Assembly: GCA_937873665.1 (NCBI GenBank)
Contig: CALMYW010000518.1
Location: 107,163 to 171,162, forward strand
Direction of reading: 5' to 3'
DNA length: 64,000 nucleotides
Origin: an uncultured Sphingorhabdus sp.
Lineage (GTDB): Bacteria > Pseudomonadota > Alphaproteobacteria > Sphingomonadales > Sphingomonadaceae
Position 1 is the stretch's first letter, and each line of letters starts with the position of its first letter. The translations under genes and the position numbers were made by a program. Shown one piece after another: positions 7,980 to 16,538 of this stretch. The notes beneath the pieces were generated by a model, which had not been told where the DNA came from, ran no database searches, and saw nothing but the letters and a program-made list of their open reading frames with translations.

Positions 7980-8318
7980 TCAGTCGCCCTGACCGGGATC
8001 GGGGGAGAAGAACTTCTCGAACTTGCCTTCAACGCCCTTGAAATCATCTGCGTCGGCAGGGGTTTCATGCTTGGTCGTGATGTTCGGCCATTCGGCGCTG
8101 TACTGCGCGTTTAGCTCAAGCCACTGCTCAAGACCATTTTCGGTGTCAGGCAGGATCGCTTCGGCGGGGCATTCCGGCTCGCAAACACCGCAATCGATAC
8201 ATTCATTGGGGTTGATGACGAGCATGTTCTCACCTTCGTAGAAGCAGTCCACGGGGCAAACCTCGACGCAGTCCATATATTTGCATTTGATGCAGGCATC
8301 GGTGACAACGTAGGTCAT
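7980..8318 (-). CDS. fdxA: 7Fe ferredoxin, FdxA type
   Basis: A 112-residue ferredoxin. The N-terminal cluster-binding cysteines are C9, C17, C21 and the extra C12/C25. The second motif C40-xx-C43-xx-C46-xxx-C50-P is a complete 4Fe-4S signature. The early spacing (C-x7-C-xxx-C-P) and the C-terminal acidic tail are the pattern of the [3Fe-4S][4Fe-4S] FdxA family of alphaproteobacteria. It acts as a soluble low-potential electron carrier. In sphingomonads it commonly follows the S4-domain gene, as here; the CarD gene that often comes next is absent and a DUF3828-like gene takes its place. Confidence 0.95.
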   Translation of the reverse strand: MTYVVTDACIKCKYMDCVEVCPVDCFYEGENMLVINPNECIDCGVCEPECPAEAILPDTENGLEQWLELNAQYSAEWPNITTKHETPADADDFKGVEGKFEKFFSPDPGQGD

Positions 8319-8409
8319 TGCTCGGTTTCTCCCCTAGGCAGTTCGGTTTGTTGTCCAACGCCTATTGTGCCTTTGGCGCGCAAGTCAACGGGGGAAATGT
8401 TCTGTGCAA

Positions 8410-8670
8410 TCAAATTTCGCTATAACTGGCCTGTGCCTCTTGTGCCGGGCCGCGCCGTTGCGGGATAGAAAGCAGCCGGATAGCGAGCGCCCCCTGCCCG
8501 CGCGGCATGGTGATGGTATCGCCCACTTTTACCTCCACACTGAGTTTTTCGACGCGATTGCCGTTGAGCCGGACATGCCCTTCACCGATCAACGTCTGGG
8601 CAAGGCTGCGCGATTTGGAGAGGCGCAAATGCCAGAGCAGCTTGTCTATCCGCAGCGACGCGCCAGCCAA
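8410..8670 (-). CDS. S4 domain RNA-binding protein (HSP15-like)
   Basis: An 86-residue protein that is nearly all S4 domain: RIDKLLWHLRLSKSRSLA, then GHVRLNGNRVEKLSVEVKVGDTITM. The fold binds structured RNA; the closest functional relative is HSP15, which binds free 50S subunits carrying nascent chains. It begins 2 bp after the helicase stop, so the two are almost certainly co-transcribed. That fits a joint role in RNA or ribosome quality control, which is inferred. The protein lacks the basic C-terminal extension of E. coli HSP15, ending in a short Gln/Ala tail. Confidence 0.9.
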   Translation of the reverse strand: MAGASLRIDKLLWHLRLSKSRSLAQTLIGEGHVRLNGNRVEKLSVEVKVGDTITMPRGQGALAIRLLSIPQRRGPAQEAQASYSEI

Positions 8671-8672
8671 GC

Positions 8673-11519
8673 TTAGCCGCCCATCTTTTCCTTGAGCGCC
8701 GCAAGCTGAAGCGCAAGCGCAGACGGAGCCTCGCTTTTCGGCTTGGCCGGAGCTGCGGCCGGTTGCCTGTTTTGCACCGGTTTTCCGCCCTTCTTCGGCT
8801 TGCGATCATGCGACTTCGCGAGGCGCGGCGCAGGCTTCGCCTTACGGATACCCACCCAGCGCCAATATGTCAGTTTTACCGCCTGATCGTTGGTCGCGTC
8901 GGTTTTGGCAGGCTCGGCCTCAGCGCCATTTTCTTCGGCTGCGTCCACCGTAACAGGCTCTGCAGTGATCGATTCTTCCATTGCCGCTTCTTCGAGCGGG
9001 GCTGCTTTGGCAGGCTCATCCGCAACCAAAACAGCATCGGGTTCGCGAGCGTCCGACGCTTCAACGGTATTTTCCACGGTTTCTGCGTCCACATTCACTG
9101 CTTCAGCAACCGTCGCAACCGAGAGTGATTCGATGCGCCGGAATCCCGCATCACGCATCAACGCCTGCAAGCCTTCTTCGCTGAGGCCCAACGAGGTGGC
9201 AAAAGCCATGTCCATGCCGAATTCTAGCGCTTCGCCGCGCGCCTCATGCGCTTTTTTGATGACACGCTCGGCCAGGTCGATGCGCACATATTCATTGCCA
9301 ATCCGGCGATAGCCTGCATTTCGGCAATCAGCCGCAGAGGCGAAGTCCCATTCTTTCAGGTGCACCGCGCTTTCGGGCGGCAATTCGGGCATGGTTTTTT
9401 CGGTTTGCGCCGAAAACAACGCCGCGCGCCAGCGCGTGGCGGCAGGTTTCAGGACCGCGTGGTGATAAACATCGAGCGCCCCGAACACGATGCCTGCCTT
9501 GCGCGCAACACCGCGCGCTTCCTTGGGCAAAGCCGTCAGCGTGTCGGCAAGGAACTGGCGTCCGGCAATCCCGCCAGCATCGGCCAGCCGCGCCGCCAAA
9601 GCGCGGACGACGCCATCGGTTGCGGCATCAGCCGCCAGTTGATTGAGCGCTACAAGGCCGCCCATATGCTTGGCAAGCTGCCCTTGAATCCAGCCTTCGG
9701 CACGTTCCACAATCGCACGCAGGTCTTCGCCTTCTATGCCTGCCACGGCGCGTGCAGGCTTGAAAATCGGCTGCAACAGGCTGCGTCCGCGCGCGATATG
9801 CCCCAGCACCGCGCCTTGCCAGAACAGCGCAGGGCGCCCTTCGCCATCGCGTCCAAGTGAAAACTCTTCGGTTTCGGCCATTGCCACCGCCCTTGCCTTT
9901 TCTTTCAGATATGCTGCCAGATGCCGTTCCGCTGCTGCAAGCAGCAATTTACGCTCCCCGACTCGCGCCGTGGAATCGACGCGAAAGGCAAATCCGTCAA
10001 GCTCGCCAATATGTTCGCCATCGACGAACACCTGATTTTCCGCGTCGACATGAACCGGCATCAGCGCATCATCCTTGCCGCCCTTGCGCATCAGCATCGA
10101 TGTCCGCCGGTCGACGAAGCGCTGTCGCAGTGCATTGTGCAATGCGTCCGACAGTTTTTCCTCCAGATGCCGCGCGCGCTCCGCCATGGCTGGCGGGTCT
10201 TCGACCCAGTCCGCACGGTGCGCGACGTAAGACCATGTGCGGGCCGCGGCAATCTTTGCGGCAATCGTATCGACGTCGCCCTGTATGGTATCCAGCCGTG
10301 CAAGCTCGCCGGCGACATAGCTGTGCGGAAGAATGCCGCCCGTCGCCATATGTTCCCAAAACCCGGCGACAAAGCGGCTGTGATGTTCGGCACCAGTCTG
10401 GCGGAAATCAGGCAGGCTGGCGACTTCCCACAAACGTGCGACGCTTTTCGGCCCGGAAAGATGGCGCGTCACCTGCGGCATATCCGCGAGGCGTTTGAGC
10501 ACAGCCAGATCGATGGCTTCGGGCGCGGCGCGCAATGGCGGACCGTCGGGTTTGGCCTCAAGATCGGCAATCAATTGCGACAGACTGCCGAACCTTGGCA
10601 CCGCTTCGCGCCAATACATCCAGTCAAGCGCGGGGAATTGGTGGCTTTCGATTGCCAGCACTTCTTCCGCAGTGAATTCCCCTGCTTCGCCTGCCACGGT
10701 GCCAAAGGTACCATCGCGCTGGTGCCGCCCAGCCCGCCCGGCGATCTGTGCCATTTCGGCGATCGTCAGTCGCCTTGTTCGATTGCCGTCGAATTTAGAT
10801 AGTCCAGCAAAAGCAATATGCTGGACATCCAAGTTCAGACCCATTCCAATCGCATCAGTGGCGACCAGATAGTCGACTTCACCTGACTGGAACATCTCAA
10901 CCTGCGCGTTGCGGGTACGCGGGGAAAGCGCCCCCATCACGACTGCCGCACCACCTCTCAGACGCCGCAGCAATTCGGCGACGGCATAGACCTGCTCCAC
11001 CGAAAAGGCGACGATGGCGGTGCGCTTTGGCAGGCGCGAAAGTTTTTTGGGCCCCGAATAGCTCAAAGTTGAGAAGCGCGGGCGCGAGATGATCTCGGCA
11101 TCGGGCAACAAGGCCCGCACCATCGGACGCAGGCTTTCGGAGCCAAGGATCATCGTCTCCTCACGCCCGCGCACATGCAACATCCGGTCGGTAAAGATAT
11201 GCCCGCGTTCCGGGTCAGCCCCCAATTGCGCTTCGTCGAGCGCCGCAAAGGCAAACTGCCGCTCGACAGGCATTGATTCGGCGGTGCAGAGATACCAGCG
11301 CGCACCGGGCGGTTCGATGCGCTCTTCACCGGTAATCAGCGCGACTTCCTTCGGCCCCTTGATCGCGACCACCCGGTCGTAAATTTCGCGCGCCAGCAGC
11401 CGCAGCGGAAAGCCCATCACCCCGCTCGAATGCGCGCACAGCCGCTCGACCGCAAGGTGCGTTTTGCCGGTGTTGGTGGGCCCAAGCACGGCCTTCACGG
11501 GAACTTTGGGGGAGGACAT
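8673..11519 (-). CDS. SUV3-like DExH RNA helicase
   Basis: A 948-residue superfamily-2 helicase. Motif I is GPTNTGKT (residues 13-20), motif II is DEAQ, and motif VI is QIAGRAGR with the preceding RRLTIAEMAQ. This arrangement, with a very short N-terminus, is the mitochondrial SUV3 class, which unwinds RNA for degradation. The C-terminal quarter is acidic and Ala-rich (about residues 815-890), then has a distinctive element VKLTYWRWVGIRKAKPAPRL and a Lys/Pro-rich tail. The tail could bind RNA or a partner. It heads an operon with the S4 protein and fdxA. Alphaproteobacterial homologues are usual; their biological role is poorly defined. Confidence 0.9.
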   Translation of the reverse strand: MSSPKVPVKAVLGPTNTGKTHLAVERLCAHSSGVMGFPLRLLAREIYDRVVAIKGPKEVALITGEERIEPPGARWYLCTAESMPVERQFAFAALDEAQLGADPERGHIFTDRMLHVRGREETMILGSESLRPMVRALLPDAEIISRPRFSTLSYSGPKKLSRLPKRTAIVAFSVEQVYAVAELLRRLRGGAAVVMGALSPRTRNAQVEMFQSGEVDYLVATDAIGMGLNLDVQHIAFAGLSKFDGNRTRRLTIAEMAQIAGRAGRHQRDGTFGTVAGEAGEFTAEEVLAIESHQFPALDWMYWREAVPRFGSLSQLIADLEAKPDGPPLRAAPEAIDLAVLKRLADMPQVTRHLSGPKSVARLWEVASLPDFRQTGAEHHSRFVAGFWEHMATGGILPHSYVAGELARLDTIQGDVDTIAAKIAAARTWSYVAHRADWVEDPPAMAERARHLEEKLSDALHNALRQRFVDRRTSMLMRKGGKDDALMPVHVDAENQVFVDGEHIGELDGFAFRVDSTARVGERKLLLAAAERHLAAYLKEKARAVAMAETEEFSLGRDGEGRPALFWQGAVLGHIARGRSLLQPIFKPARAVAGIEGEDLRAIVERAEGWIQGQLAKHMGGLVALNQLAADAATDGVVRALAARLADAGGIAGRQFLADTLTALPKEARGVARKAGIVFGALDVYHHAVLKPAATRWRAALFSAQTEKTMPELPPESAVHLKEWDFASAADCRNAGYRRIGNEYVRIDLAERVIKKAHEARGEALEFGMDMAFATSLGLSEEGLQALMRDAGFRRIESLSVATVAEAVNVDAETVENTVEASDAREPDAVLVADEPAKAAPLEEAAMEESITAEPVTVDAAEENGAEAEPAKTDATNDQAVKLTYWRWVGIRKAKPAPRLAKSHDRKPKKGGKPVQNRQPAAAPAKPKSEAPSALALQLAALKEKMGG

Positions 11520-11633
11520 TATGGCGCCTGCCTATCAGCCCCCTTCCCGCGCGGCTAGACCGGATTTGGGCTGTTCGCTTCGGCTCGCCTTAAATAGTTG
11601 CAACTGAAATCTTTGCAGGGCATTTGCGATTGT

Positions 11634-12803
11634 ATGAGCAACCTCCCTACCCTTGATTTCGCGCTTGGCGAAAATGCGGAGATGATCCGCGAGACCACTT
11701 ACCGCTTTTCCACCGACAAGATTGCACCGCTGGCTGCCAAAATTGACACGGATGACTGGTTCCCGCGCGAAGAATTATGGACTGCGATGGGCGAACTTGG
11801 CCTCCACGGGATCACTGTCGAGGAAGAAGATGGCGGCCTCGGGCTCGGCTATCTCGAGCATGTCGTCGCGGTTGAGGAAGTCAGCCGCGCCTCCGCCTCG
11901 ATCGGTCTTTCCTATGGCGCGCATTCCAACCTGTGCGTCAACCAGATCCGCCGCTGGGCCAATCCCGAGCAAAAGGCGAAATATCTGCCCAAGCTGGTTT
12001 CTGGCGAGCATGTAGGCAGCCTTGCCATGTCCGAAGCAGGTGCGGGTTCGGACGTCGTTTCGATGAAGTTGAAGGCGGACAGCGTGCAGGGCGGTTTCGT
12101 GCTCAACGGCACGAAGTTCTGGATCACCAATGCGCCCTATGCCGATACGCTGGTGGTCTATGCCAAGACCGCGCCCGAAAGCGGATCACGCGGAATCAGC
12201 GCCTTCCTGATCGAGATGGGTGACGAGGGCTTCAGCATCGGCCAGAAAATCGACAAGGTCGGAATGCGCGGATCGCCTACCGCCGAGTTGGTGTTCAACG
12301 ACTGCTTCGTCCCCGAAGACCGCATCATGGGGCCGTTGCATGGCGGCGTCGGCGTATTGATGAGCGGGCTGGATTATGAGCGCGTGGTGCTCGCTGGTTT
12401 GCAGCTCGGCGTGATGCAGGCCTGTCTCGACGTCGTTCTGCCCTATGTCCGTGAGCGAAAACAGTTTGGCAAGGCAATCGGCAGCTTCCAACTGATGCAG
12501 GGCAAGATTGCCGATATGTATGTCGCGCTCAATTCGGCGCGCAGTTATGTCTACAATGTCGCGCGCGCCTGCGACGCCGGGCAGACGACGCGCTTCGACG
12601 CAGCGGGCGCGATCCTGCTCGCCAGTGAAAGTGCGGTGAAGGTGGCCGGCGAAGCGATTCAGGCACTGGGCGGTGCAGGCTATACCAAGGACTGGCCGGT
12701 TGAGCGTTACTGGCGCGATGCCAAACTGCTCGACATAGGCGCAGGCACAAATGAAATCCGGCGGATGCTGATTGGGCGGGAACTGATCGGGGCGGTGGTT
12801 TGA
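11634..12803 (+). CDS. ivd: Acyl-CoA dehydrogenase, isovaleryl-CoA dehydrogenase type
   Basis: A 389-residue FAD enzyme. The acyl-CoA dehydrogenase signatures are AMSEAGAGSDVVSMK (FAD contact, about 131-145) and QALGGAGYTKDWPVERYWRDAK near the C-terminus. The catalytic base appears to be Glu249 in GLDYERVVLAG, the position used by isovaleryl-CoA dehydrogenases rather than by short- or medium-chain enzymes. It would oxidise isovaleryl-CoA in leucine catabolism and pass electrons to ETF. The frame opens at a TTG (11598), but the ATG at 11634 gives the conserved N-terminus. No other leucine-pathway gene is nearby. Confidence 0.88.
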   Translation: MSNLPTLDFALGENAEMIRETTYRFSTDKIAPLAAKIDTDDWFPREELWTAMGELGLHGITVEEEDGGLGLGYLEHVVAVEEVSRASASIGLSYGAHSNLCVNQIRRWANPEQKAKYLPKLVSGEHVGSLAMSEAGAGSDVVSMKLKADSVQGGFVLNGTKFWITNAPYADTLVVYAKTAPESGSRGISAFLIEMGDEGFSIGQKIDKVGMRGSPTAELVFNDCFVPEDRIMGPLHGGVGVLMSGLDYERVVLAGLQLGVMQACLDVVLPYVRERKQFGKAIGSFQLMQGKIADMYVALNSARSYVYNVARACDAGQTTRFDAAGAILLASESAVKVAGEAIQALGGAGYTKDWPVERYWRDAKLLDIGAGTNEIRRMLIGRELIGAVV

Positions 12804-12807
12804 TAAA

Positions 12808-13083
12808 ATGGACAAAGCCGAACTCAATCGTCCGCTTATTTCTGCACGAATAAACGATGAGGGCTATGCCGACGTCAGGATTGCTGCTTATCAGCTTGAA
12901 GGCCCATATAATTTTGGGCGTTTTTTGGCTGACGTCGCCCGACACGGGGCGCTAGCTTATTCAACAACTTGGTCATTGGATGAAAATGTAGCTTTAGAAG
13001 AAATTTGTGAGGGGTTGAGCGATCAGCTGCGGGACCAAAGTTCAAATGTCGAAAAAGTACAAGATGGGAGCTTGGATTCATGA
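12808..13083 (+). CDS. Small DUF5076-like protein
   Basis: A 91-residue protein starting 5 bp after the acyl-CoA dehydrogenase stop. Its core (DVRIAAYQLEGPYNFGRFLADVARHGALAYSTT followed by an acidic helix EEICEGLSDQL) resembles DUF5076 proteins of sphingomonads, which have a strand, a G..L.Dla.h segment and a terminal helix. It has no signal peptide or membrane segment. Function unknown. Base composition is noticeably more AT-rich than the genes on either side, which may reflect relaxed codon use or acquisition. Confidence 0.65.
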   Translation: MDKAELNRPLISARINDEGYADVRIAAYQLEGPYNFGRFLADVARHGALAYSTTWSLDENVALEEICEGLSDQLRDQSSNVEKVQDGSLDS

Positions 13084-13166
13084 CGAACGATAGTACCGAA
13101 TGACTTCTTTCTCGACCATCCTGCGGACGGCCCCCTCCTCGTCTCAACTCAAAGATTTGGAATAGA

Positions 13167-13898
13167 ATGCGTCCCGTCCTTGGCATCATCGCGTGCAACC
13201 GCATCGTCGGCACTGAACCGGCGCAGGCCGTTATGGAGCGCTATATTCGCGCGGCGGTGACCTATGCCGATGTTGCGGCGTTGATCGTCCCTTCGCTACC
13301 CGACCTGATGACCGCGGCGGAGGTTGCCCCGCGACTTGACGGCATTTTGTTGACGGGCAGCCCATCCAATGTCGCGACCGCGCGCTATGGCGACGATGGC
13401 GGTGAAGGACCGTTCGATGAAGGGCGCGACGAAATCGCGCTGTCGATGGTCGACCGGATGATCGATCTCAAAAAGCCGGTTTTCGGCATTTGCCGTGGTT
13501 TTCAGGAAATCAACGTCGCTCTCGGCGGCACATTGCGCCGCGATACCAGCGCGAGCGATGAACTGCTGCGCCATCATGCCCCCGATGGCGTCTCGTTTGA
13601 CGCAATGTTCGACCATCGGCATCCGGTAGCGCTGGCCGATGGCGGCATGCTCGCCTCTGCCTATGCGAAACCCGCACTCGACGTGAATTCGGTGCATTAT
13701 CAAGGCATCGGCAAGCTGGCCGACGGCCTGACCATAGAAGCCCGCGCACCCGATGGCCTCGTCGAAGCCTATAGCGCCCGCCCCAATGGTGCACCGTTGC
13801 TCGCGGTGCAGTGGCATCCGGAATGGGGAACCGAAAATGATCCGGACTCGCAGACCTATTTTCACCTGCTTGGAAAGGCGCTAAGAGGTGAGTTATGA
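13167..13898 (+). CDS. puuD: Gamma-glutamyl-gamma-aminobutyrate hydrolase-type amidotransferase
   Basis: A 243-residue class I glutamine-amidotransferase-fold hydrolase (peptidase C26). The nucleophile is Cys109 in FGICRGFQEINVALGG. The catalytic His217 and Glu219 lie in QWHPEW. PuuD releases GABA and glutamate from gamma-glutamyl-GABA, the last step of the gamma-glutamylated putrescine pathway. It lies 5' of an aminotransferase of the putrescine type, and the glutamine synthetases and PuuB-like oxidase of the same pathway are 7-13 kb away on the other strand. A palindromic repeat separates it from the aminotransferase. Confidence 0.88.
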   Translation: MRPVLGIIACNRIVGTEPAQAVMERYIRAAVTYADVAALIVPSLPDLMTAAEVAPRLDGILLTGSPSNVATARYGDDGGEGPFDEGRDEIALSMVDRMIDLKKPVFGICRGFQEINVALGGTLRRDTSASDELLRHHAPDGVSFDAMFDHRHPVALADGGMLASAYAKPALDVNSVHYQGIGKLADGLTIEARAPDGLVEAYSARPNGAPLLAVQWHPEWGTENDPDSQTYFHLLGKALRGEL

Positions 13899-13958
13899 AC
13901 CGGTGCATCACCCGTTATAACCGCTACCAAGCGCGAATAGGCTTTTCGCCCTGAAATC

Positions 13959-14051
13959 CGTCGTCCCTGCGAAGGCAGGGACCGCAGCAGGTTTAAGCCG
14001 TTCTGGCTGAATAAACCTACAACGGCCCCTGCCTTCGCAGGGGCGACGACA
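13959..14051. repeat. Compound palindromic repeat, GCGAAGGC family
   Basis: A 93-bp element whose ends are inverted copies (CGTCGTCCCTGCGAAGGCAG at the left, CTGCCTTCGCAGGGGCGACG at the right). Each arm is itself a hairpin around GCGAAGGC. The centre is a further nested palindrome (AGGTTTA-AGCC ... GGCT-..TAAACCT). It lies between puuD and the downstream aminotransferase. A second, shorter-arm member is at 56891-56976. Elements of this kind are common intergenic repeats in sphingomonads. Confidence 0.85.
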
Positions 14052-14069
14052 AATATCAGGAGAATCTAC

Positions 14070-15443
14070 ATGCCCCGCAATTACGACATCGCCGAACTCC
14101 GCCGCCTCGACATCGCCCACCACCTTCCTGCCCAAGCCGACTGGCAGGAGATCGAAAATCTGGGCGGTAGCCGCATCATCACCCATGCCGAAGGCTGCTA
14201 TATCCATGATGGTGACGGCAACCGCATCTTGGACGGCATGGCGGGCCTCTGGTGCGTCAATGTCGGCTATGGCCGCGACGAACTCGCCGATGTCGCTGCC
14301 GAGCAGATGCGCGAACTGCCTTATTACAACAGCTTCTTCAAGACGGCGAACCCGCCGACGGTGCTGCTCGCACACAAGATTGCCGGCCTCACACAAAACC
14401 GCCTGCCGCATGTCTTCTTCAACAGTTCGGGCAGCGAAGCCAATGACACCGTCTTCCGCCTTGTGCGCCAATATTGGAAGCTGAAGGGCGAACCCAAGCG
14501 CAAGACCTTCATCAGCCGCTGGAACGCCTATCATGGCTCAACCGTTGCGGGCGTTTCGCTAGGCGGGATGAAGGCCATGCACCCGATTGGCGACCTGCCG
14601 ATCCCGGGCGTCGAGCATGTCCGCCAGCCATATCAGTTCAACGAAGGTCGCGACATGTCGACGGAAGCGTTCGGCACGGCCTGCGCCGAAGCGATTGAAG
14701 CCAAGATTCTTGAAGTCGGCCCCGAAAATGTCGCCGCGTTCATTGGCGAGCCGGTGCAAGGCGCAGGCGGCGTGATCATTCCACCCGCCAACTATTGGCC
14801 GCAGGTCGAAGCCATTTGCCGCAAATATGGCATCCTGCTGATCTGCGACGAAGTTATCTGCGGTTTTGGTCGCACCGGCAATATGTGGGGCCATGAAACG
14901 ATGGGCGTGAAACCCGACATCATCGCGATGGCGAAGGGGCTTTCGAGCGGCTACCTGCCGATTTCAGCCGTTGCCGTATCCGAAGAGATCATCAAGGTGA
15001 TGAAAACCGGCGGCGATTTCGTCCATGGCTATACCTATTCGGGCCACCCCGTTTCAGCGGCAGTGGCGCTGCGCAATATCGAAATCATGGAGCGCGAAGG
15101 CTTGGTCGAAAAGGTTCGCAGCGAAACCGGGCCCTATCTGGCAAAAGCTCTGGCAATGTTGAGCGATCACCCCTTGGTCGGCGAAGCGCGCTCGATCGGC
15201 CTGCTCGGCGCGGTCGAAATCGTTGCTGACAAGGCGACGGGCGCCCGCTTTGGCGGCGCAGAAGGCACGGCAGGCCCGATGGTGCGCGACATCTGTATCA
15301 AGAACGGCCTGATGGTGCGCGGTATTCGCGACAGCATCGTGATGTGCCCGCCACTAATCATTACTACCAGCCAGATTGACGACCTTGTCGGCATCATCCG
15401 CAAGTCGCTCGACAAGGCGGAACCGCTGCTGCGCGCACTCTAA
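14070..15443 (+). CDS. spuC: Class III omega-aminotransferase, putrescine-pyruvate type
   Basis: A 457-residue fold-type I PLP enzyme. The PLP lysine is K289 in DIIAMAKGLSSGY, the ring-stacking Asp is D260 in LLICDEVICGFGRTG, and the phosphate loop is FNSSGSEANDT. The N-terminus (IAHHLPAQADWQEIENLGGSRIIT) is that of SpuC/putrescine-pyruvate or GABA-pyruvate transaminases. The enzyme would convert a terminal amine to an aldehyde with pyruvate as acceptor. It follows puuD and lies beside the polyamine transporter cluster, so a diamine or GABA-like substrate is likely. Exact specificity cannot be read from sequence. Confidence 0.85.
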   Translation: MPRNYDIAELRRLDIAHHLPAQADWQEIENLGGSRIITHAEGCYIHDGDGNRILDGMAGLWCVNVGYGRDELADVAAEQMRELPYYNSFFKTANPPTVLLAHKIAGLTQNRLPHVFFNSSGSEANDTVFRLVRQYWKLKGEPKRKTFISRWNAYHGSTVAGVSLGGMKAMHPIGDLPIPGVEHVRQPYQFNEGRDMSTEAFGTACAEAIEAKILEVGPENVAAFIGEPVQGAGGVIIPPANYWPQVEAICRKYGILLICDEVICGFGRTGNMWGHETMGVKPDIIAMAKGLSSGYLPISAVAVSEEIIKVMKTGGDFVHGYTYSGHPVSAAVALRNIEIMEREGLVEKVRSETGPYLAKALAMLSDHPLVGEARSIGLLGAVEIVADKATGARFGGAEGTAGPMVRDICIKNGLMVRGIRDSIVMCPPLIITTSQIDDLVGIIRKSLDKAEPLLRAL

Positions 15444-15455
15444 AAGGTTGACGTC

Positions 15456-15486
15456 CATGCCCACCTGATTCATTTAGGTGGGCATG
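15456..15486 (+). promoter_or_regulatory. Hairpin enclosing a ribosome-binding site and start codon
   Basis: A perfect 11-bp inverted repeat (CATGCCCACCT / AGGTGGGCATG) with a nine-base loop begins 13 bp after the aminotransferase stop. The right arm contains the only purine-rich ribosome-binding sequence and the ATG (15484-15486) of the next gene, so folding would hide both. It could also serve as a terminator stem for the upstream gene, but no T-run follows. Confidence 0.65.
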
Positions 15487-15687
15487 AGCGACACCCCCGA
15501 AGACACCCCGCCCGACAACGAAACCATGCGCGAAGTGAAGCGTGCCAAGGCGCGCAAGGAAGCCGCGGAGGAAAAAGGCGGAATCGGCTGGAAGACCGCT
15601 GCCGGTATCGGCATCGGCTCGGCAGCGCTCGCCGCTGCACTGATCTACGCGAACAAAGCGCGCAAGAAAGACAGCGAGCAGGATTAA
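15484..15687 (+). CDS. Small single-helix membrane protein, unknown function
   Basis: A 67-residue protein: an acidic Pro-rich N-terminus (about 12 residues), a basic amphipathic stretch (REVKRAKARKEAAEE), one Gly/Ala-rich membrane helix (about residues 38-54, TAAGIGIGSAALAAALIY) and a charged tail. The topology suggests a small inner-membrane anchor protein. I do not recognise a family. The ATG at 15484 is the only good start and is buried in the hairpin described above; a GTG two codons upstream is possible. It is followed 42 bp later by an FKBP gene. Confidence 0.65.
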   Translation: MSDTPEDTPPDNETMREVKRAKARKEAAEEKGGIGWKTAAGIGIGSAALAAALIYANKARKKDSEQD

Positions 15688-15729
15688 GCGCGCTGGACTT
15701 TTCCGGCGCTTCGCCTACCGCCTAAGGCG

Positions 15730-16536
15730 ATGAATAACCCGTTTCGATCCGCAGTGCTTGGCGCTGTATCCGCCGCCGCATTGCTGGCCATCCCCACCCT
15801 TCCCGCTTCAGCGGCTACACCCACGCCCGCCAAGCCGGAGCTTACTTGTAAGGTCAAAACGTCCGAGGGTCTGTCCTACACCGTGATCAAGGCAGGCAAA
15901 GGCGAGAAACCGGGACCGGACTCCAAGGTCGAAGTCAACTATTCGGGACGGCTGGCATCTGACGGCAGCGAATTTGACTCCGGCGAAGGCGCGAAGTTCA
16001 AGGTCAGCGGCGTTATCGCCGGTTTTGCCCAAGGGCTGAAGCTGATGCAGCCTGGGGGAAAATACCGGCTCTGCATTCCTTCCGCGCTGGGTTACGGCCC
16101 CGAAGGCGGCGATCCGATCCCGCCCAATGCCGATCTGGTGTTCGAGGTGGAACTTTTGTCCTTCACCACCCCGCCGCCTAAACCCGTCATTGCACCAGCG
16201 GACAGAGTGTGTGCGCAAAGCACAACTTCGGGCCTGGGCTATTCAATCGTAACAGCAGGGTCTGGACGGACACCCACGGACGCCGATATGGCTTTGGTCG
16301 ATTTCACACTGTTCGACGCGGAAAGTGGTGTTGTGCAGGAAAAGCGCGAATGGGAGAAAATCCCGCTCGCCATGGCTACCCCGCTGTTCGCCGAGGCACT
16401 CAAAATGATGCCAAGCGGTTCAACCTATCGTTTTTGTATGCCAAAGTCTGATGGCACCATGGGCGCGCCACAAGCCGGCACCAACATCATTGTGACGTTG
16501 ATCGATGTCCGGCCTGCACCTCCCGCCGAAGATTGA
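15730..16536 (+). CDS. Secreted tandem FKBP-type peptidyl-prolyl isomerase
   Basis: A 268-residue protein with a signal peptide (cleavage near SAA, about residue 28) and two FKBP-like domains. The first (about residues 45-148) keeps VEVNYSGRLASDGSEFDS, the G-Y-G-P loop (LGYGPEGGDPIPPNADLVFEVELLS) and is probably active. The second (about 160-265) keeps the fold outline (LGYSIVTAGSG..., IIVTLIDVRP) but has lost the active-site aromatic residues and may be structural. Paired cysteines in each domain (TCKV/RLCI and RVCAQ/RFCM) could form disulfides in the periplasm. It would act in periplasmic protein folding. Confidence 0.85.
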   Translation: MNNPFRSAVLGAVSAAALLAIPTLPASAATPTPAKPELTCKVKTSEGLSYTVIKAGKGEKPGPDSKVEVNYSGRLASDGSEFDSGEGAKFKVSGVIAGFAQGLKLMQPGGKYRLCIPSALGYGPEGGDPIPPNADLVFEVELLSFTTPPPKPVIAPADRVCAQSTTSGLGYSIVTAGSGRTPTDADMALVDFTLFDAESGVVQEKREWEKIPLAMATPLFAEALKMMPSGSTYRFCMPKSDGTMGAPQAGTNIIVTLIDVRPAPPAED

Positions 16537-16538
16537 GC

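Noticed and set aside
12186..12827. A 213-codon minus-strand frame
   Set aside because: Shadow of the isovaleryl-CoA dehydrogenase gene in the high-GC frame.
13908..14534. A 208-codon minus-strand frame
   Set aside because: It is antisense to the aminotransferase gene and includes the palindromic repeat; no ribosome-binding site or recognisable protein.
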